A DNA stretch of 64,000 nucleotides from NCBI GenBank assembly GCA_016714985.1, contig JADKBS010000006.1:281125-345124 (forward strand), read 5' to 3'. The DNA is from Saprospiraceae bacterium (GTDB taxonomy: Bacteria > Bacteroidota > Bacteroidia > Chitinophagales > Saprospiraceae). A program made the position numbers and the translations under genes. Positions 26,115 to 36,510 of the stretch are shown here, one piece after another. The first letter of the stretch is position 1. Every line of letters begins with the position of its first letter. Below the pieces are notes generated by a model. The model was not told the DNA's origin. It saw only the letters and a program-made list of their open reading frames with translations, and made no database searches.

Positions 26115-27249
26115 GCCTAAACAATTCATCCAATAGCTTCAGATATGCATCAGTGATAATTTTTTCGTCAAAAAGGGTCACCGCCCTAATCCTGCTTTCT
26201 TTGCCCATTGCCAGAATAGAATCTGTACTTAAATTCGATAAGGTGGACATGGCCAAAGTGAGTGCTTCAGTATTGTTTACGGGCACTAAATACCCATTCT
26301 CCCCATGAACCACCGTATCCCGGCAGCCAGCGGTATCCGTGGTGATGACAGGCTTTCCCATGGCCATTGCCTCTAAGATGGAACGTGGAACGCCCTCGCC
26401 CCTGTGTGACGGCAGTACCATAACACTTGCTTGTTCGATATAGGATCTGGTATCTTTTGAAAAACCAAGGTATTTAACAACTCCTTCTTCTACCCAGTCA
26501 AACAGTTGATCCTTCGTAACAGCCGAAGGATTGGAATATGCAAAATTGCCTAAGACATGAAATTCAAGTTTGGGGTTTTCTTTTTTCAATTGCCTTGCTG
26601 CCTCTACAAACTCAATTATTCCTTTGTCTTTCAATAACCTACCAATAAATAGAAAAATGATATTGTTATTTTCTATCCGAGTTTCAGAGGGCCTGAAATT
26701 CTGTGTATTTACACCTGACCCTGGTATAATCACGCATTTTTCTTCGGCTATGATGTGGTTGTTGACAAGATGTGCTTTGTCATCATGATTATAAACGACG
26801 AGCTTGTGTATTTTCTTAAATGCTAGTTTATAGAGTTTAGGAACAAGTTTGTTTAACCCTTTGGGATGTAGGAAGGGGTAGCCAAGGCCAGTTATCACAC
26901 AAATAGCAGGGAGTCCCAATAACCTTGCAGCTATACTTCCATAAATATTTGGTTTAACCGTAAATTGAATTATTAAATCTGGCTTTTCTTCCCTATAAAT
27001 TTTTAGTAACTCAAAGAAGAACAATATATCCTGAAATGGATTCTTCTGTTGTGGGAAAAGATGTTTGATTGGAACATGTTTGAAAACACTGGGCTCTTCT
27101 AAGTAGCTTATAAACTCATCAATTGGAGTTGCAACAACAACTTCATATCCCATTTTTGCAAATTTCCTTGCATGAGGCAACCGAAAATTATAGATATTCC
27201 AAGAGGAGTTATCAACTATTATTATTTTTTTCTTTATATTCGTCACCAC
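26068..27249 (-). CDS. GT4-family glycosyltransferase
   Basis: A 393-residue GT-B enzyme, intact. N-terminal IIIVDNSSWNIYNFRL, a middle IQFTVKPNIYG and ITGLGYPF, typical of the polysaccharide GT4 subgroup with the long N-terminal domain. The donor side has FIGRLLKDKGI and LPSHRGEGVPRSILEAMAMGKPVI (EX7E). Separated from ManC by 31 bases. Substrate unknown; position in the locus suggests transfer of mannose, fucose or an amino sugar. Confidence 0.87.
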   Translation of the reverse strand: MVTNIKKKIIIVDNSSWNIYNFRLPHARKFAKMGYEVVVATPIDEFISYLEEPSVFKHVPIKHLFPQQKNPFQDILFFFELLKIYREEKPDLIIQFTVKPNIYGSIAARLLGLPAICVITGLGYPFLHPKGLNKLVPKLYKLAFKKIHKLVVYNHDDKAHLVNNHIIAEEKCVIIPGSGVNTQNFRPSETRIENNNIIFLFIGRLLKDKGIIEFVEAARQLKKENPKLEFHVLGNFAYSNPSAVTKDQLFDWVEEGVVKYLGFSKDTRSYIEQASVMVLPSHRGEGVPRSILEAMAMGKPVITTDTAGCRDTVVHGENGYLVPVNNTEALTLAMSTLSNLSTDSILAMGKESRIRAVTLFDEKIITDAYLKLLDELFRHETKTPSDPVGQKLF

Positions 27250-27280
27250 TACTGGTTTGAGACACTAATTTGGGTAATTA

Positions 27281-28370
27281 TTAATTGAACTCCCTTCCCC
27301 AATTTTTCTCTGCAATTCCCGCAACCAATTTTATCTCCTGCTCCTTTTCTTTTGGGTAAATTAGGAGGGCGTTGCCCTCATCAACAATAATGTAGTTTTC
27401 AAGCCCTTCAATCACAACTAGTTTGCCTGGTGGAGTCCGAATCAAGGAATTTTTGACATTCGATAATAGGGCGGTTTTGGTTTGCACTACATTGCGTTTC
27501 ATCTTTAATACTTTCCTCGTATAGGGACACCCAGGTCCCCAAATCACTCCAGCCCATGTCGGCAGGGATGGTGTGAACTTTTGGTGATTTCTCTAGGATT
27601 GCATAGTCAATACTGATATTGGGTGTTCTAGGATAATTCTCAGCAATAAAAGCAACCTCATTTGGCGAATTATACACGCCATTTGCAGCGTTCAACAAGT
27701 TGTGAATGCTGGGAGCCAACTCGCTGAACGATTTCAGGATTGTTTTGGTGCTCCAGATGAAAATCCCTGCATTCCAGAGATAGTCACCTGTAGAAAGGTA
27801 GGATTTTGCCTTCTCCAAATCCGGTTTTTCCTTAAAACTGAGGACTTTGTGGATGCCGTCTTGCCCTTCTTTTGCGAAGTGGATATAGCCATAGCCGGTA
27901 TCCGGTCGAGTAGGGGAGATGCCCAAGGTCACAATGGCTTCATGCGCTGCGGTATAAGCCAAAGCCATTTCCAGTTTTTCGATAAAAATATCTTCCTTCA
28001 AAATCACATGATCAGATGGCGCAACCACGAGGTTCGCATCTGGGTTCAAGTCGTGCAATTTGAAGGCAGTGTAGGCCACGCATGGCCCCGTATTGTTGCG
28101 GCTTGGTTCGCAAATCACTTGTGTTTCGTCAAGTTCGGGCAGGTGCTGGAGCACCAAACCCTTGTACATTTCATGGGTTACCACGAAAATATTCTCGGTT
28201 GGGCATAGCTTCTGAAACCGCTCAAAGGTCAGTCGAATCAAGGATTTCCCAACACCAAGTATATCGAGGAACTGCTTGGGGTTTGCCGTTCGGCTGGCCG
28301 GCCAAAATCGGCTGCCTATGCCTCCGGCCATGATGGCTACGTAGTTATTCTTGTTCATGTTCCTGTTCAA
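27281..28370 (-). pseudogene. manC: Mannose-1-phosphate guanylyltransferase (ManC/RfbM), frameshifted
   Basis: Makes GDP-mannose from mannose-1-P and GTP. The first frame has the pyrophosphorylase signature GGIGSRFWPASR near residue 16 and the FKEKPDLEKA and DMGWSDLGTW blocks. The second frame carries the C-terminal beta-helix part (TPPGKLVVIEGLENYIIVDE). One extra A in the run at 27497-27499 breaks the frame; dropping it joins EESIKDE to RNVVQTK. Without the C-terminal PMI domain, the protein is of the short monofunctional type. Supplies Gmd and Fcl downstream with GDP-mannose. Confidence 0.85.
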
Positions 28371-28438
28371 AGTAGTCTATTATGGATTTAATGGTGAAGC
28401 TTAATTTTTCTCAGAGAATAGGAGGAAAAAGACTTTTT

Positions 28439-30267
28439 TCAAAAATCCATCCTCAATGGGGCTGTGTTCCATCGTACACCGATTCCAAGGAAAGTGTCCA
28501 CGCCGCTGCTTGATGGGTTGGCAGTCTTTTTTTTACGGAAAAGGTAGTTCAGGTCAATGCTCAAATTATGCCATATCTCATAGCTTAAGTCAATGCCTAG
28601 CAAGTTGGTGGTCGTTTTAATCCCTTGGCCTATTTCATTGCCAAACAAATTAACCAAGTTGGTGTAATCCAAAAGGATGTTCCCGCCCCAGTTCTCACCA
28701 CTGGTGTCTTGACCGTAAAAGGCATGGATGTAACGTGCTTCAGCTGTCCATTTTGAGCCAGGTTGATACCTGAGAATTCCGAGAAATTCCCTGAAATTGG
28801 CACCGAGCGGATGTGCAAGTGCTTGGTTGTAATGGGAGTAGCTTGCCCCGTTGAGTTCACGGTGCGTATAGGTATATGGCCTTACGGCATTGTATTCTGC
28901 CCGCAAGTCGAGGTGGTCAATACCGCCGATGTTCAGGTATTGAGCACCAAGCTGGTATCCGTACTTATTGGCCCACCATCCATTTCCTGAGGTTATTTCG
29001 CTCAACTGAAACTCGTCTAAAACAAATTGGCCGTATAATCGCATCCGCTTGAACAGGTTCCATTTAAAGTCCAAGCCCATTATCACATTGTCATCGCTGT
29101 CAAGGAGGTGCTCTACTGCCCGGTATAAGATGATCGGGTTGAGGTAATGCAGTTCGTAGGAATTGCTGCTGCTGGTATCCCTGTTGAAGATAGTGGCCTC
29201 GTAAAGACCGATGGTAAAGTTTTTCGTCACCTCAAAGCCAAGGTAGTGGGCAGCCATGTATTTACGTGGCAAGAAGTTTTCTCCGGGATTGGCATTGGCG
29301 GAAGTGCTGGCAAGTTCCGTGAAAAGGTTTTGGTAATGAAATCGCCAAAGTTTCCAATTGGCCTTCAGGTAAAGATAATTGTTTGAAAAATCGGAGAGCA
29401 ACAGGGAACGGTACCCATTTCCGATAAATTGCCGGCCATGTCCAAACTCCAGCCCTATAGAGGGCGTCGCCTTAAATCCTATATGGCCTTGTGCGTTCAG
29501 GAAATCGTAGGAACCCTCACTATTGAAAATCGTACTGACATAATCTTTATATAACCCGTTGCCAGGCAAAGTCATTTTTTGCTTATATATTCATTCACAT
29601 AATTGGAAAATCGAGCTTGAGTTTCGGTGATTTGGGAAAAAAAATAGACCCGATCATCAATACCGCCCCTTATCTCTATTCCCCGCTGGTTGATGAAGGG
29701 TGGCTTCCCGTTTTTCGGGTTAGCTGCTCCAAAATTGACCATAGGGTTTACCCTGGCATGGAATTTTGGCTTGTTCAACTCAAGCCAATTGGCTGGGGTA
29801 GAGTAGAAGTAACGCCAGATTGGCGCCTTGCACCGTTCATACTTGTCGCTCGCCATACAGGCTTCGATATAGGGCTGGTCTCGTATCCGGTAAATAGGGC
29901 CTAGGCTGTCTTCGCCAATTTGAATGTAGTTCTCTTTTGGTTTTTTTTGCCCAATCCGCCATGCTGGTGCGCCTATTGCTACCCATTCGTTGTTGTCCCG
30001 AAGTACCCGCCGAATATCCACCTTGTCCATTGTCGTTAACCAAGTGGCTGAGTCCATTTGGATTGCCAAGGCTGCAACCTCACCACGGGTATAAGTTTTC
30101 AAACTAGTGTGAAAAGGAGCATTTTGGCCAGACTTTATTTCCAAACGATCTACAACACGGTAATTGGTGCTCCCCAGTGGTAGGCCAGCGCCTTGGGCTT
30201 GGCTAAAATTTGCATAAATAAATGACAGCAATAATGGGTAAAACCTATTGAAAAATATACTGCGCAT
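28439..30267 (-). pseudogene. Outer-membrane beta-barrel protein (Wzi/RemB-like), split by a -1 frame change
   Basis: The first frame (start ATG 30267, signal peptide to SQAQG) ends at TGA within the AAAAAATGA at 29572-29580; the second opens with ATG in the same bases (MTLPGNGLYKDY) and runs to 28439. Joined they give about 610 residues with many amphipathic strands and a conserved GRQFIGNGYRSLLLSD segment. Capsule-associated Wzi and gliding RemB-type proteins have this plan. One more A in the six-A run, or a -1 ribosomal slip there, would give one protein; ATGA coupling of two proteins is also conceivable. Next to the GDP-fucose genes, so a surface-glycan role is likely. Confidence 0.55.
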
Positions 30268-30283
30268 CCATTGTTTTAATATT

Positions 30284-30427
30284 AACCTGTTGTAACTACT
30301 TAGGAGGGTGTGGGAGGAGAGAAAAAATTTCATTTTTTTTCTCCTCCCACATTTTGGGGTGTTTTTTGGAGAAAAATTGAAAATTTTTCTCCAAAAAACA
30401 CCCCCTGCTAATTAGTTACAACCTGTT
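30284..30427. mobile_element. GTAAC-ended MITE-like element, copy 3, with perfect 8-bp target duplication
   Basis: The element is 30292-30419 (128 bp) with ends GTAACTACTTAG and ATTAGTTAC, flanked on both sides by AACCTGTT (30284-30291 and 30420-30427). The second hairpin here uses GGAGAAAAA/TTTTTCTCC where copy 1 has GGGGGGAAA/TTTTCCCC, so its stem is held by paired changes. It lies between the beta-barrel gene and fcl, and the open frame that seems to extend the former upstream is part of this element. Confidence 0.87.
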
Positions 30428-30448
30428 TTTGATTTGAAGATTCATGAA

Positions 30449-31387
30449 TCAATACCAATTTTTCTCGGCCAAGCCCTCGTAAACTGTACGTATGCCATCT
30501 TCTAGGCCGATTTTTGCATTCCAACCCACCGAATGCAGTTTGGAAACATCCATCAATTTTCGGGGCGTGCCGTCCGGCTTGCTGGTGTCGTGGACAATTT
30601 CCCCTTCAAAACCAACAATCTTCTTTATGAGCAAAGCCAGGTCTTTTATCGAAATATCGTGGCCTACACCTATATTGACAAGCCCTGACTCATCGTAATA
30701 TTTCATCAAGTAATAGCAAGCGTCGGCGAGGTCATCCACATGAAGAAACTCCCTTCTGGGTGTTCCGCTGCCCCAAATCACCACCTCTTGGGAACTGGCC
30801 ATTTTGGCCTCATGGAATTTCCGAATAAGGGCCGGTAGCACATGCGATTTTTCCAAATCATAATTGTCGTTAGGGCCGTATAGATTGGTTGGCATCACTG
30901 AGACAAAATTGCAACCGTACTGTGACCGGTAAGCATCGCATAGCTTGATACCAGCAATCTTTGCAATGGCATAAGGCTCATTTGTAGGTTCCAATTCTCC
31001 TGTTAATAGATATTCCTCTTTTAAGGGTTGCGGAGCCAACTTTGGATAAATACAGGACGAACCCAAGAACATCAGTTTTTTCACTCCAAATAAATGCGAA
31101 GCATGGATGACATTTGCCTGCATCATTAAATTGTCGTACAGAAATTCTGCTCGATAGGTGTTGTTCGCTAAAATGCCACCAACTTTTGCTGCTGCAAGAA
31201 ACACATATTCAGGTCTCTCCTTGCGAAAGAACTCCTTCACCTCGTTTTGGCTTCGCAAATCCAATTCCTTGGAACCTTTATAGCATAAATTGGAAAAACC
31301 AGATTTCTCAAGATTTCTTTTGATGGCTGAACCTACCATACCATTGTGCCCGGCTATATATATTTTGGATAAGGTATTCATTTTCAA
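30449..31387 (-). CDS. fcl: GDP-L-fucose synthase (Fcl/WcaG)
   Basis: A 312-residue SDR that turns GDP-4-keto-6-deoxymannose into GDP-L-fucose by epimerisation and NADPH reduction. The Rossmann motif GHNGMVGSA is at about residues 13-21, the catalytic Tyr-x3-Lys in YAIAKIAG, and the fucose-synthase segment LGSSCIYPKLAPQPLKEE is clear. Follows Gmd by two bases in a tight operon. Intact and of normal length, so GDP-L-fucose synthesis is likely if ManC is functional. Confidence 0.95.
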   Translation of the reverse strand: MKMNTLSKIYIAGHNGMVGSAIKRNLEKSGFSNLCYKGSKELDLRSQNEVKEFFRKERPEYVFLAAAKVGGILANNTYRAEFLYDNLMMQANVIHASHLFGVKKLMFLGSSCIYPKLAPQPLKEEYLLTGELEPTNEPYAIAKIAGIKLCDAYRSQYGCNFVSVMPTNLYGPNDNYDLEKSHVLPALIRKFHEAKMASSQEVVIWGSGTPRREFLHVDDLADACYYLMKYYDESGLVNIGVGHDISIKDLALLIKKIVGFEGEIVHDTSKPDGTPRKLMDVSKLHSVGWNAKIGLEDGIRTVYEGLAEKNWY

Positions 31388-31388
31388 A

Positions 31389-32492
31389 CTAATCTTCGCT
31401 TGGCATTGATGAGCGCAGGATAAATTCTTTTTTAACTTGAATCATATCTGAAGCAACCATTTCAGCAACCAACGATTTTAGGTTGTATTTGGGTTGCCAA
31501 CCTAATTTATTCATCGCATTACTGGGGTCACCGATAAGTAAGTCCACCTCGGTTGGACGGTAATACCTTGGGTCAATTGCAACCACCGTGGCCCCAACCT
31601 GCACTGGGAAATCGGGATGAAAAGAAGCTGTGACGATACCAACTTCGTTTTCGTCATTACCATCAAATACCAATTCAACCCCAACCTCTTCGAAGGCCAT
31701 GCGTACAAATTCACGGACGGAATTTGTCTGACCGGTAGCAATTACAAAATCTTCGGGTTTGTCCTGTTGCAACATGAGCCACATTGCTTCCACATAATCC
31801 TTTGCATGCCCCCAATCCCGTCTTGCGTCAAGATTGCCTAAATATAGCTTCTGCTGATAGCCCTGCGCAATATTGGAAACGGCTCGAGTGATTTTTCGGG
31901 TGACAAACGTTTCGCCCCGTATCGGGGATTCATGGTTAAATAAGATGCCATTGCAAGCATACATATCATAAGCCTCCCGATAATTTACGGTAATCCAATA
32001 GCCGTACATTTTTGCAACACCATAAGGCGATCGAGGATAGAACGGTGTGGTTTCCTTTTGGGGTATTTCTTGTACCTTTCCATATAGCTCCGAAGTGGAT
32101 GCTTGGTATATTCTGGTTTTTTTCGTCAACCCCAGCAAACGCACTGCTTCCAGCACTCTCAATACACCCAAGGCGTCTACATTGGCGGTGTATTCTGGGG
32201 TTTCAAAACTAACTTGCACATGCGATTGTGCCCCCAAGTTGTAAATCTCGTCCGGCTGTATCTCCTGCACAATGCGGATAATGTTCGTCGAATCAGTCAG
32301 GTCGCCATAGTGCAATATGAAATTTCTATGGTTAACATGGGGGTCTTGGTAAAGATGGTCAATACGCTGGGTATTAAATATTGAACTTCTGCGCTTAATC
32401 CCATGCACTTCATACCCTTTATTGAGCAAAAATTCCGATAAGTAAGCACCGTCTTGACCAGTAATACCAGTTATTAATGCTTTTTTAGCCAT
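31389..32492 (-). CDS. gmd: GDP-mannose 4,6-dehydratase (Gmd)
   Basis: A 367-residue SDR catalysing GDP-mannose to GDP-4-keto-6-deoxymannose. The NADP-binding motif GITGQDGAYLSEFLL is at 8-22, with SELYGKVQEIPQ and YGVAKMYGYW (Tyr-x3-Lys) as active-site regions and NHESPIRGETFVTRKI as a Gmd-specific block. Intact. Two bases separate it from fcl, five from the initiating transferase. Confidence 0.96.
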   Translation of the reverse strand: MAKKALITGITGQDGAYLSEFLLNKGYEVHGIKRRSSIFNTQRIDHLYQDPHVNHRNFILHYGDLTDSTNIIRIVQEIQPDEIYNLGAQSHVQVSFETPEYTANVDALGVLRVLEAVRLLGLTKKTRIYQASTSELYGKVQEIPQKETTPFYPRSPYGVAKMYGYWITVNYREAYDMYACNGILFNHESPIRGETFVTRKITRAVSNIAQGYQQKLYLGNLDARRDWGHAKDYVEAMWLMLQQDKPEDFVIATGQTNSVREFVRMAFEEVGVELVFDGNDENEVGIVTASFHPDFPVQVGATVVAIDPRYYRPTEVDLLIGDPSNAMNKLGWQPKYNLKSLVAEMVASDMIQVKKEFILRSSMPSED

Positions 32493-32497
32493 AAAAT

Positions 32498-33175
32498 TTA
32501 ATTAGTAGATAAGAAATCCGGCCTTGCCGGTAGGTGCTTAAAAAGTTTATAAGCAAAATTACTCTTTGGAAAAAAAATTTGCCATGCAGTAAGAAAAATT
32601 ATTTTAAAATCGGTAAACAAGGATGCGTTTTGTTGGTACCACATTTCCAAGGCACCCTTGTATGGAGCAATAAATTTTCGGTAATATTCATGCGGATGAA
32701 TTTCTGTTGATGATACCAAAAGCTCCTCATCCCGGAAAATAATTGAACCAATACCGGTTATTCCAGGTTTGGATTTATAAATCTTGGTTTGAACCTCCTT
32801 GGAATAGTCATTGAAAGCCCTGTCATCAAGTGGCCTTGGACCGACAATGCTCATATCACCTATAAGCACGTTGATGATTTGAGGGAGTTCATTTATTTTG
32901 GATTTACGCAAGAATTTTCCAATTGGCGTTACCCTTGGATCATTTCTGACAGTAATGGTGCCAGATCCAATGCTTGGACTATTCTTTAACATGGTAGCAA
33001 ATTTCCAAATGTCGAAATATTGATTATTCAACCCAATTCTTTTCTGGAAATACCAAACCTCTCCTTCAGCAGTGAATTTAAGTACAAGAATTATCGGCAA
33101 CATCAAAGGAGAAAGCAGCAATAATGCTACCAGTGTTAAGACAATGTCAATGATTCGTTTTAGAAATAAGTACAT
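32498..33175 (-). CDS. Initiating sugar-phosphate transferase (WcaJ/PglC-like)
   Basis: About 225 residues with a single N-terminal hydrophobic hairpin (IIDIVLTLVALLLLSPL) and the bacterial sugar transferase domain: FQKRIG, FRKSKINELPQ and MSIVGPRPL. It would move a sugar-1-phosphate onto undecaprenyl phosphate to begin repeat-unit synthesis at the inner membrane. ATG 33175 is chosen because it precedes the membrane segment directly; the frame runs 15 codons further, into the preceding gene. The donor is probably the amino sugar made by the neighbouring dehydratase and SDR. Confidence 0.88.
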   Translation of the reverse strand: MYLFLKRIIDIVLTLVALLLLSPLMLPIILVLKFTAEGEVWYFQKRIGLNNQYFDIWKFATMLKNSPSIGSGTITVRNDPRVTPIGKFLRKSKINELPQIINVLIGDMSIVGPRPLDDRAFNDYSKEVQTKIYKSKPGITGIGSIIFRDEELLVSSTEIHPHEYYRKFIAPYKGALEMWYQQNASLFTDFKIIFLTAWQIFFPKSNFAYKLFKHLPARPDFLSTN

Positions 33176-33176
33176 T

Positions 33177-34393
33177 TTACATTTTTTGATCAAGCCCCTT
33201 ACCTGTCTCAATATGCTCAAAATTGGGGATGTAATGTTGAATCAATGCAACAATATCTGCTTTGTGGATATCCTTTCTTGAAAACAACTGCTTTAAAGAA
33301 ATATACATCTCCTGAATATTCTCAATGGCTTGACTTGGAGCATTTAATATCACCCCCAAAGATTTAAATCGATTGAAATCAACGGTTTCGTAGCCTGTAT
33401 AAAATTCTTCAAAAGGTTTTTCTCCTGAAGTATCTGAAGCGAAATAATACACAGGATATTTGTTTTGCCCTACATCCAAATTTGCCGCTTTTGTTTTTGC
33501 TTCTTCTTCGGTAGCGCAAGTTTCGGCTTCCCACCCCATTTCAGAAAGCAGATTATTGGCGATTTCTGAAAATCGCCGCATATCAGATTTTTCATTCAAT
33601 TTGGGAAAAAATATCTCACCAGAATTTCCTAACATACATGCCAGTAAGCAAATTTGTCCAGATTCCTCTGGGGAAACAAAATATCGCTTCACGTCATTTG
33701 GGGCTGACAACGGTTGCCTTTTCATCAACCTTTCCAAAAAGCCAGCAGGCAAGCTTCCGTTACTAAAAGCTACGTTGGCAAATCGAGCGGTTGTAATTGG
33801 AATCGTACGAGAATAAGCCAATATTACCTCCTCCATTAGTTTTTTACTGGCCCCCATGACGTTGACTGGGTTGGCTGCTTTGTCAGTTGAGACACAAAAA
33901 AATGGTTTGGAGGATTCTCTTTCAATAAATCAAGCAAATGTACAGCTTTTAAAACATTGTTCTCTACCATTGCCTCAATAGAGAACTGGTCTTTTTCGCT
34001 CCTTACGTGCTTGTGTGCCGCAAAATTTGCAACTATATCGAAAGGGCCTTCTTTGGTTACAATCTTATCGAAAACAGCATCGCCAAAATTGACAGGATAA
34101 GTAAGGTAGTTTGGTGGAACTATCAAACCTTTGGTACTACGGAGATCCCTTGTCAGTTCTGTCAACCCATTTTCATTAATGTCAACTACAACCAAGCGAC
34201 CCGGTTGGAAGCGCAGCAGCGCTTTGATATAGGATGAACCTATACTACCAGCACCCCCTATGACCAAGGCGGATTTGCCCTTTATCCGCTCAAATAATAA
34301 ATCAGTATTGGATGCTATATCATCCGAGAACAAACTCTTGGGGCGGCCGGTCACATGTTGTGCTATGAAGGATTCTAAATTGAATTTAAGCAT
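33177..34393 (-). pseudogene. FlaA1/CapD-type UDP-sugar 4,6-dehydratase, frameshifted
   Basis: The N-terminal frame has the NAD motif GGAGSIGSSYIKALL and NFAAHKHVRSEKD; the C-terminal frame starts at VMGASKKLMEEV and goes on to RYFVSPEESGQ. The active site is of the Met-x3-Lys kind with TDK, which marks UDP-GlcNAc-type inverting dehydratases. One base is missing in the A/T run at 33896-33902; adding it gives FFCVSTDKAANPVNVMGASK. Start ATG 34393. Together with the SDR and 2-epimerase upstream, it would lead to UDP-FucNAc or UDP-QuiNAc. No membrane domain, so the short form of the family. Confidence 0.82.
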
Positions 34394-34404
34394 TTTGTTG
34401 GTAC

Positions 34405-35298
34405 TTAGAAAGCTGATTTTGGTTGCCAACCCAAGGTTTCCCTTGCAGCCCTGTCGTCAAAGGTCAGGGTGGAAGTAAGTTTCATCAGTTTATCGGAAGT
34501 TAATGGGAATGGTATTTTGATTGATGTCAATAAATCGCCAAAAATGGCCAGTGTTTTAGCCCAAAACATTGGCAATGTCCAGTTAATTGGTTTATTAACT
34601 TCCTTTGAAATTGCCGTTTCAATTTGGAAAAAACTTGGGTTTATGCCATCTGTCAAGTTGAAAATTCCTTGTTTGCCATCCAAATTAGGAATCAGGGCAG
34701 CAATATCTTCTGCGAGCACAACACTTTTTTTTGCATGATTACCTTCAATTCGAAAATAGTGCCCTTTAAGTATAGCTCGTTTTATTGCACCTAAGTTTCC
34801 AGGGGCTTTTTCACCTACCACGAGAGGTAGCCTAAGTATTATATACCTAACGTTGTGGTTGTTGCACCAATCAACTACAGCTTTTTCGGCCATGATTTTA
34901 CTCTTTGCATACGGTGTATCTCCTTTCAGTGGCCAATCCTCAGCGATGTTTTCACCTCTTTCCATGCCATAAACGGCAACTGTGCTAAGAAATATGAACT
35001 GTGATATGGTATTGTTAGTGTTTGTGAGCCCTTCTAACAAGTTCAAGGTGCCTTGGTAATTGATTTGATGGAAATCCAAGGCTTCTTTATCATTTTTTGG
35101 AATTGAATGTGCTTTTCCTGCTGCATGAATTACATAATCAGGGGTTTTTGAAAGCTTTGGAATTTCATTGGATAGGTTACATACAATTAGATTCCTTTCA
35201 TTCAAGCCTAGCGTTAAAATCTCGAATTGCTGAGAAAGTATCTCTTTCAAAGTCTCTCCCACAAAGCCATTTGCCCCAGTAATTAAAACTGATTTCAT
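34405..35298 (-). CDS. NAD-dependent epimerase/dehydratase (WbpV/FnlB-like SDR)
   Basis: A 297-residue extended SDR, intact. NAD motif GANGFVGETL at 8-17, the HAAGKAHSI segment, the STVAVYG strand, and catalytic YAKSK. Sequence layout resembles 4-keto reductases that act on 4,6-dehydratase products (WbpV, FnlB), making UDP-QuiNAc or a FucNAc precursor. It lies just upstream of the dehydratase and beside a WbuB-like transferase, which supports that, but direct assignment is uncertain. Confidence 0.75.
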   Translation of the reverse strand: MKSVLITGANGFVGETLKEILSQQFEILTLGLNERNLIVCNLSNEIPKLSKTPDYVIHAAGKAHSIPKNDKEALDFHQINYQGTLNLLEGLTNTNNTISQFIFLSTVAVYGMERGENIAEDWPLKGDTPYAKSKIMAEKAVVDWCNNHNVRYIILRLPLVVGEKAPGNLGAIKRAILKGHYFRIEGNHAKKSVVLAEDIAALIPNLDGKQGIFNLTDGINPSFFQIETAISKEVNKPINWTLPMFWAKTLAIFGDLLTSIKIPFPLTSDKLMKLTSTLTFDDRAARETLGWQPKSAF

Positions 35299-36510
35299 TC
35301 AGTGAAACAAACTACTGTATGACTCGGCCAATGAGTTGATGTTGTGAAATTCCTCCACATACGACTTTCCTTTCAATCCCATTTCACGGCGTTCTTCATT
35401 TGACATATTATACAGCTTAAGTACTCCCTCCTTAATCGCTTCGCTATCGTCAGGCTTTACAATAATGCCGCACCCAGAAAGCTCAACTGGGTCTTTGATT
35501 AAATTGTTAGAATCCAAAATGGGTTTAGCGGCCAACATGTAGTCAAAATACTTGTTTGCAGATACACCATGTTTGAACAGTGGGGTGTCATTTCTTCCAA
35601 CGAAGCATACCTCAAAGTGATTTAGAATACTCTGAACTTGGTTCTTCTTTATTTTTCTAATGAAAGTAATATTTTCATACCCAGAAGATGCCTTAATCAA
35701 TGTTTCTTTTAAATATCCGTCGCCTACGATGACAAAGTGGATACTTTTTTCGCTTACTAATAATTTTGCAGCTTCAACCAAGTATTCCAAAGCGTTTGCC
35801 AGCCCTAACGTCCCTGTGTAGCCAACAATAAACTTGTCCGCCGGGATTGCATCCAATACATCATGCTCTAGTGGTTCATGCTTCAATACCGTTTGACTTA
35901 ACCCATTTGGGATATACCTGAATTTTGTTGGGACGCCTGAGATAGCATTAATATGTTCGCCAGCATTAGGTAATAAGGAAACAATGTAGTCAGATTTCTT
36001 GTAGCCAAACCTTTCAACCCATAACATTAATTGAATAAATGGATGCCATTTTGAAATTCCGCCAAGTTGTATTGCTGTTAATGGCCAAATATCTCTGATT
36101 TCAAAAATAAGTTTCTTTGACTTGAATCGTTTCTTTAAAATAAATCCCGTGATTATGGGGAAGATAGGCATGGAAGAAACTAAGATGATGGTTGGTTTAC
36201 CAAGTTTATCAGTAGGTAAGAACAAGACCCTCCAAGCAAATACAACCATGCTCCAAAACCTATAAACCGATTGTGGGTTATACTTTGGCACCCTGACCCA
36301 CCAAAAATTCCTTCCATCAACAACCTCAAGATTTAATTTCATGGGTGCATCAGGCAACTTGCTGAACATATGGTTAAAAGAACCTGAAATTACTTGAACC
36401 TTATGACCTTGCTTGAGCCATGTGTCGCTGAAGTAAAAATGACGTTCTCCCCACCCAGATTCTGGGGTGCCAGCAAATTGGTTTATTACCCAAATGTTTT
36501 CAGACGGCAT
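35299..36510 (-). CDS. GT4-family glycosyltransferase (WbuB-like)
   Basis: About 403 residues. Opens with NIWVINQFAGTPESGWGERH, the N-terminal type seen in WbuB/FucNAc transferases, with FEIRDIWPLTA in the middle and GYTGTLGLANAL and DNTPLFKHGVSANKYFDYMLA in the donor half. An ATG five codons upstream is possible. The gene overlaps the 2-epimerase by 11 bases. It would transfer the deoxy-HexNAc made by its neighbours, which is an inference from context. Confidence 0.82.
   Translation of the reverse strand: MPSENIWVINQFAGTPESGWGERHFYFSDTWLKQGHKVQVISGSFNHMFSKLPDAPMKLNLEVVDGRNFWWVRVPKYNPQSVYRFWSMVVFAWRVLFLPTDKLGKPTIILVSSMPIFPIITGFILKKRFKSKKLIFEIRDIWPLTAIQLGGISKWHPFIQLMLWVERFGYKKSDYIVSLLPNAGEHINAISGVPTKFRYIPNGLSQTVLKHEPLEHDVLDAIPADKFIVGYTGTLGLANALEYLVEAAKLLVSEKSIHFVIVGDGYLKETLIKASSGYENITFIRKIKKNQVQSILNHFEVCFVGRNDTPLFKHGVSANKYFDYMLAAKPILDSNNLIKDPVELSGCGIIVKPDDSEAIKEGVLKLYNMSNEERREMGLKGKSYVEEFHNINSLAESYSSLFH

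Noticed and set aside
30268..30333. Longer N-terminus of the barrel protein starting at 30333
   Set aside because: The extra 22 codons lie partly in the MITE end and target duplication; ATG 30267 gives a good signal peptide.
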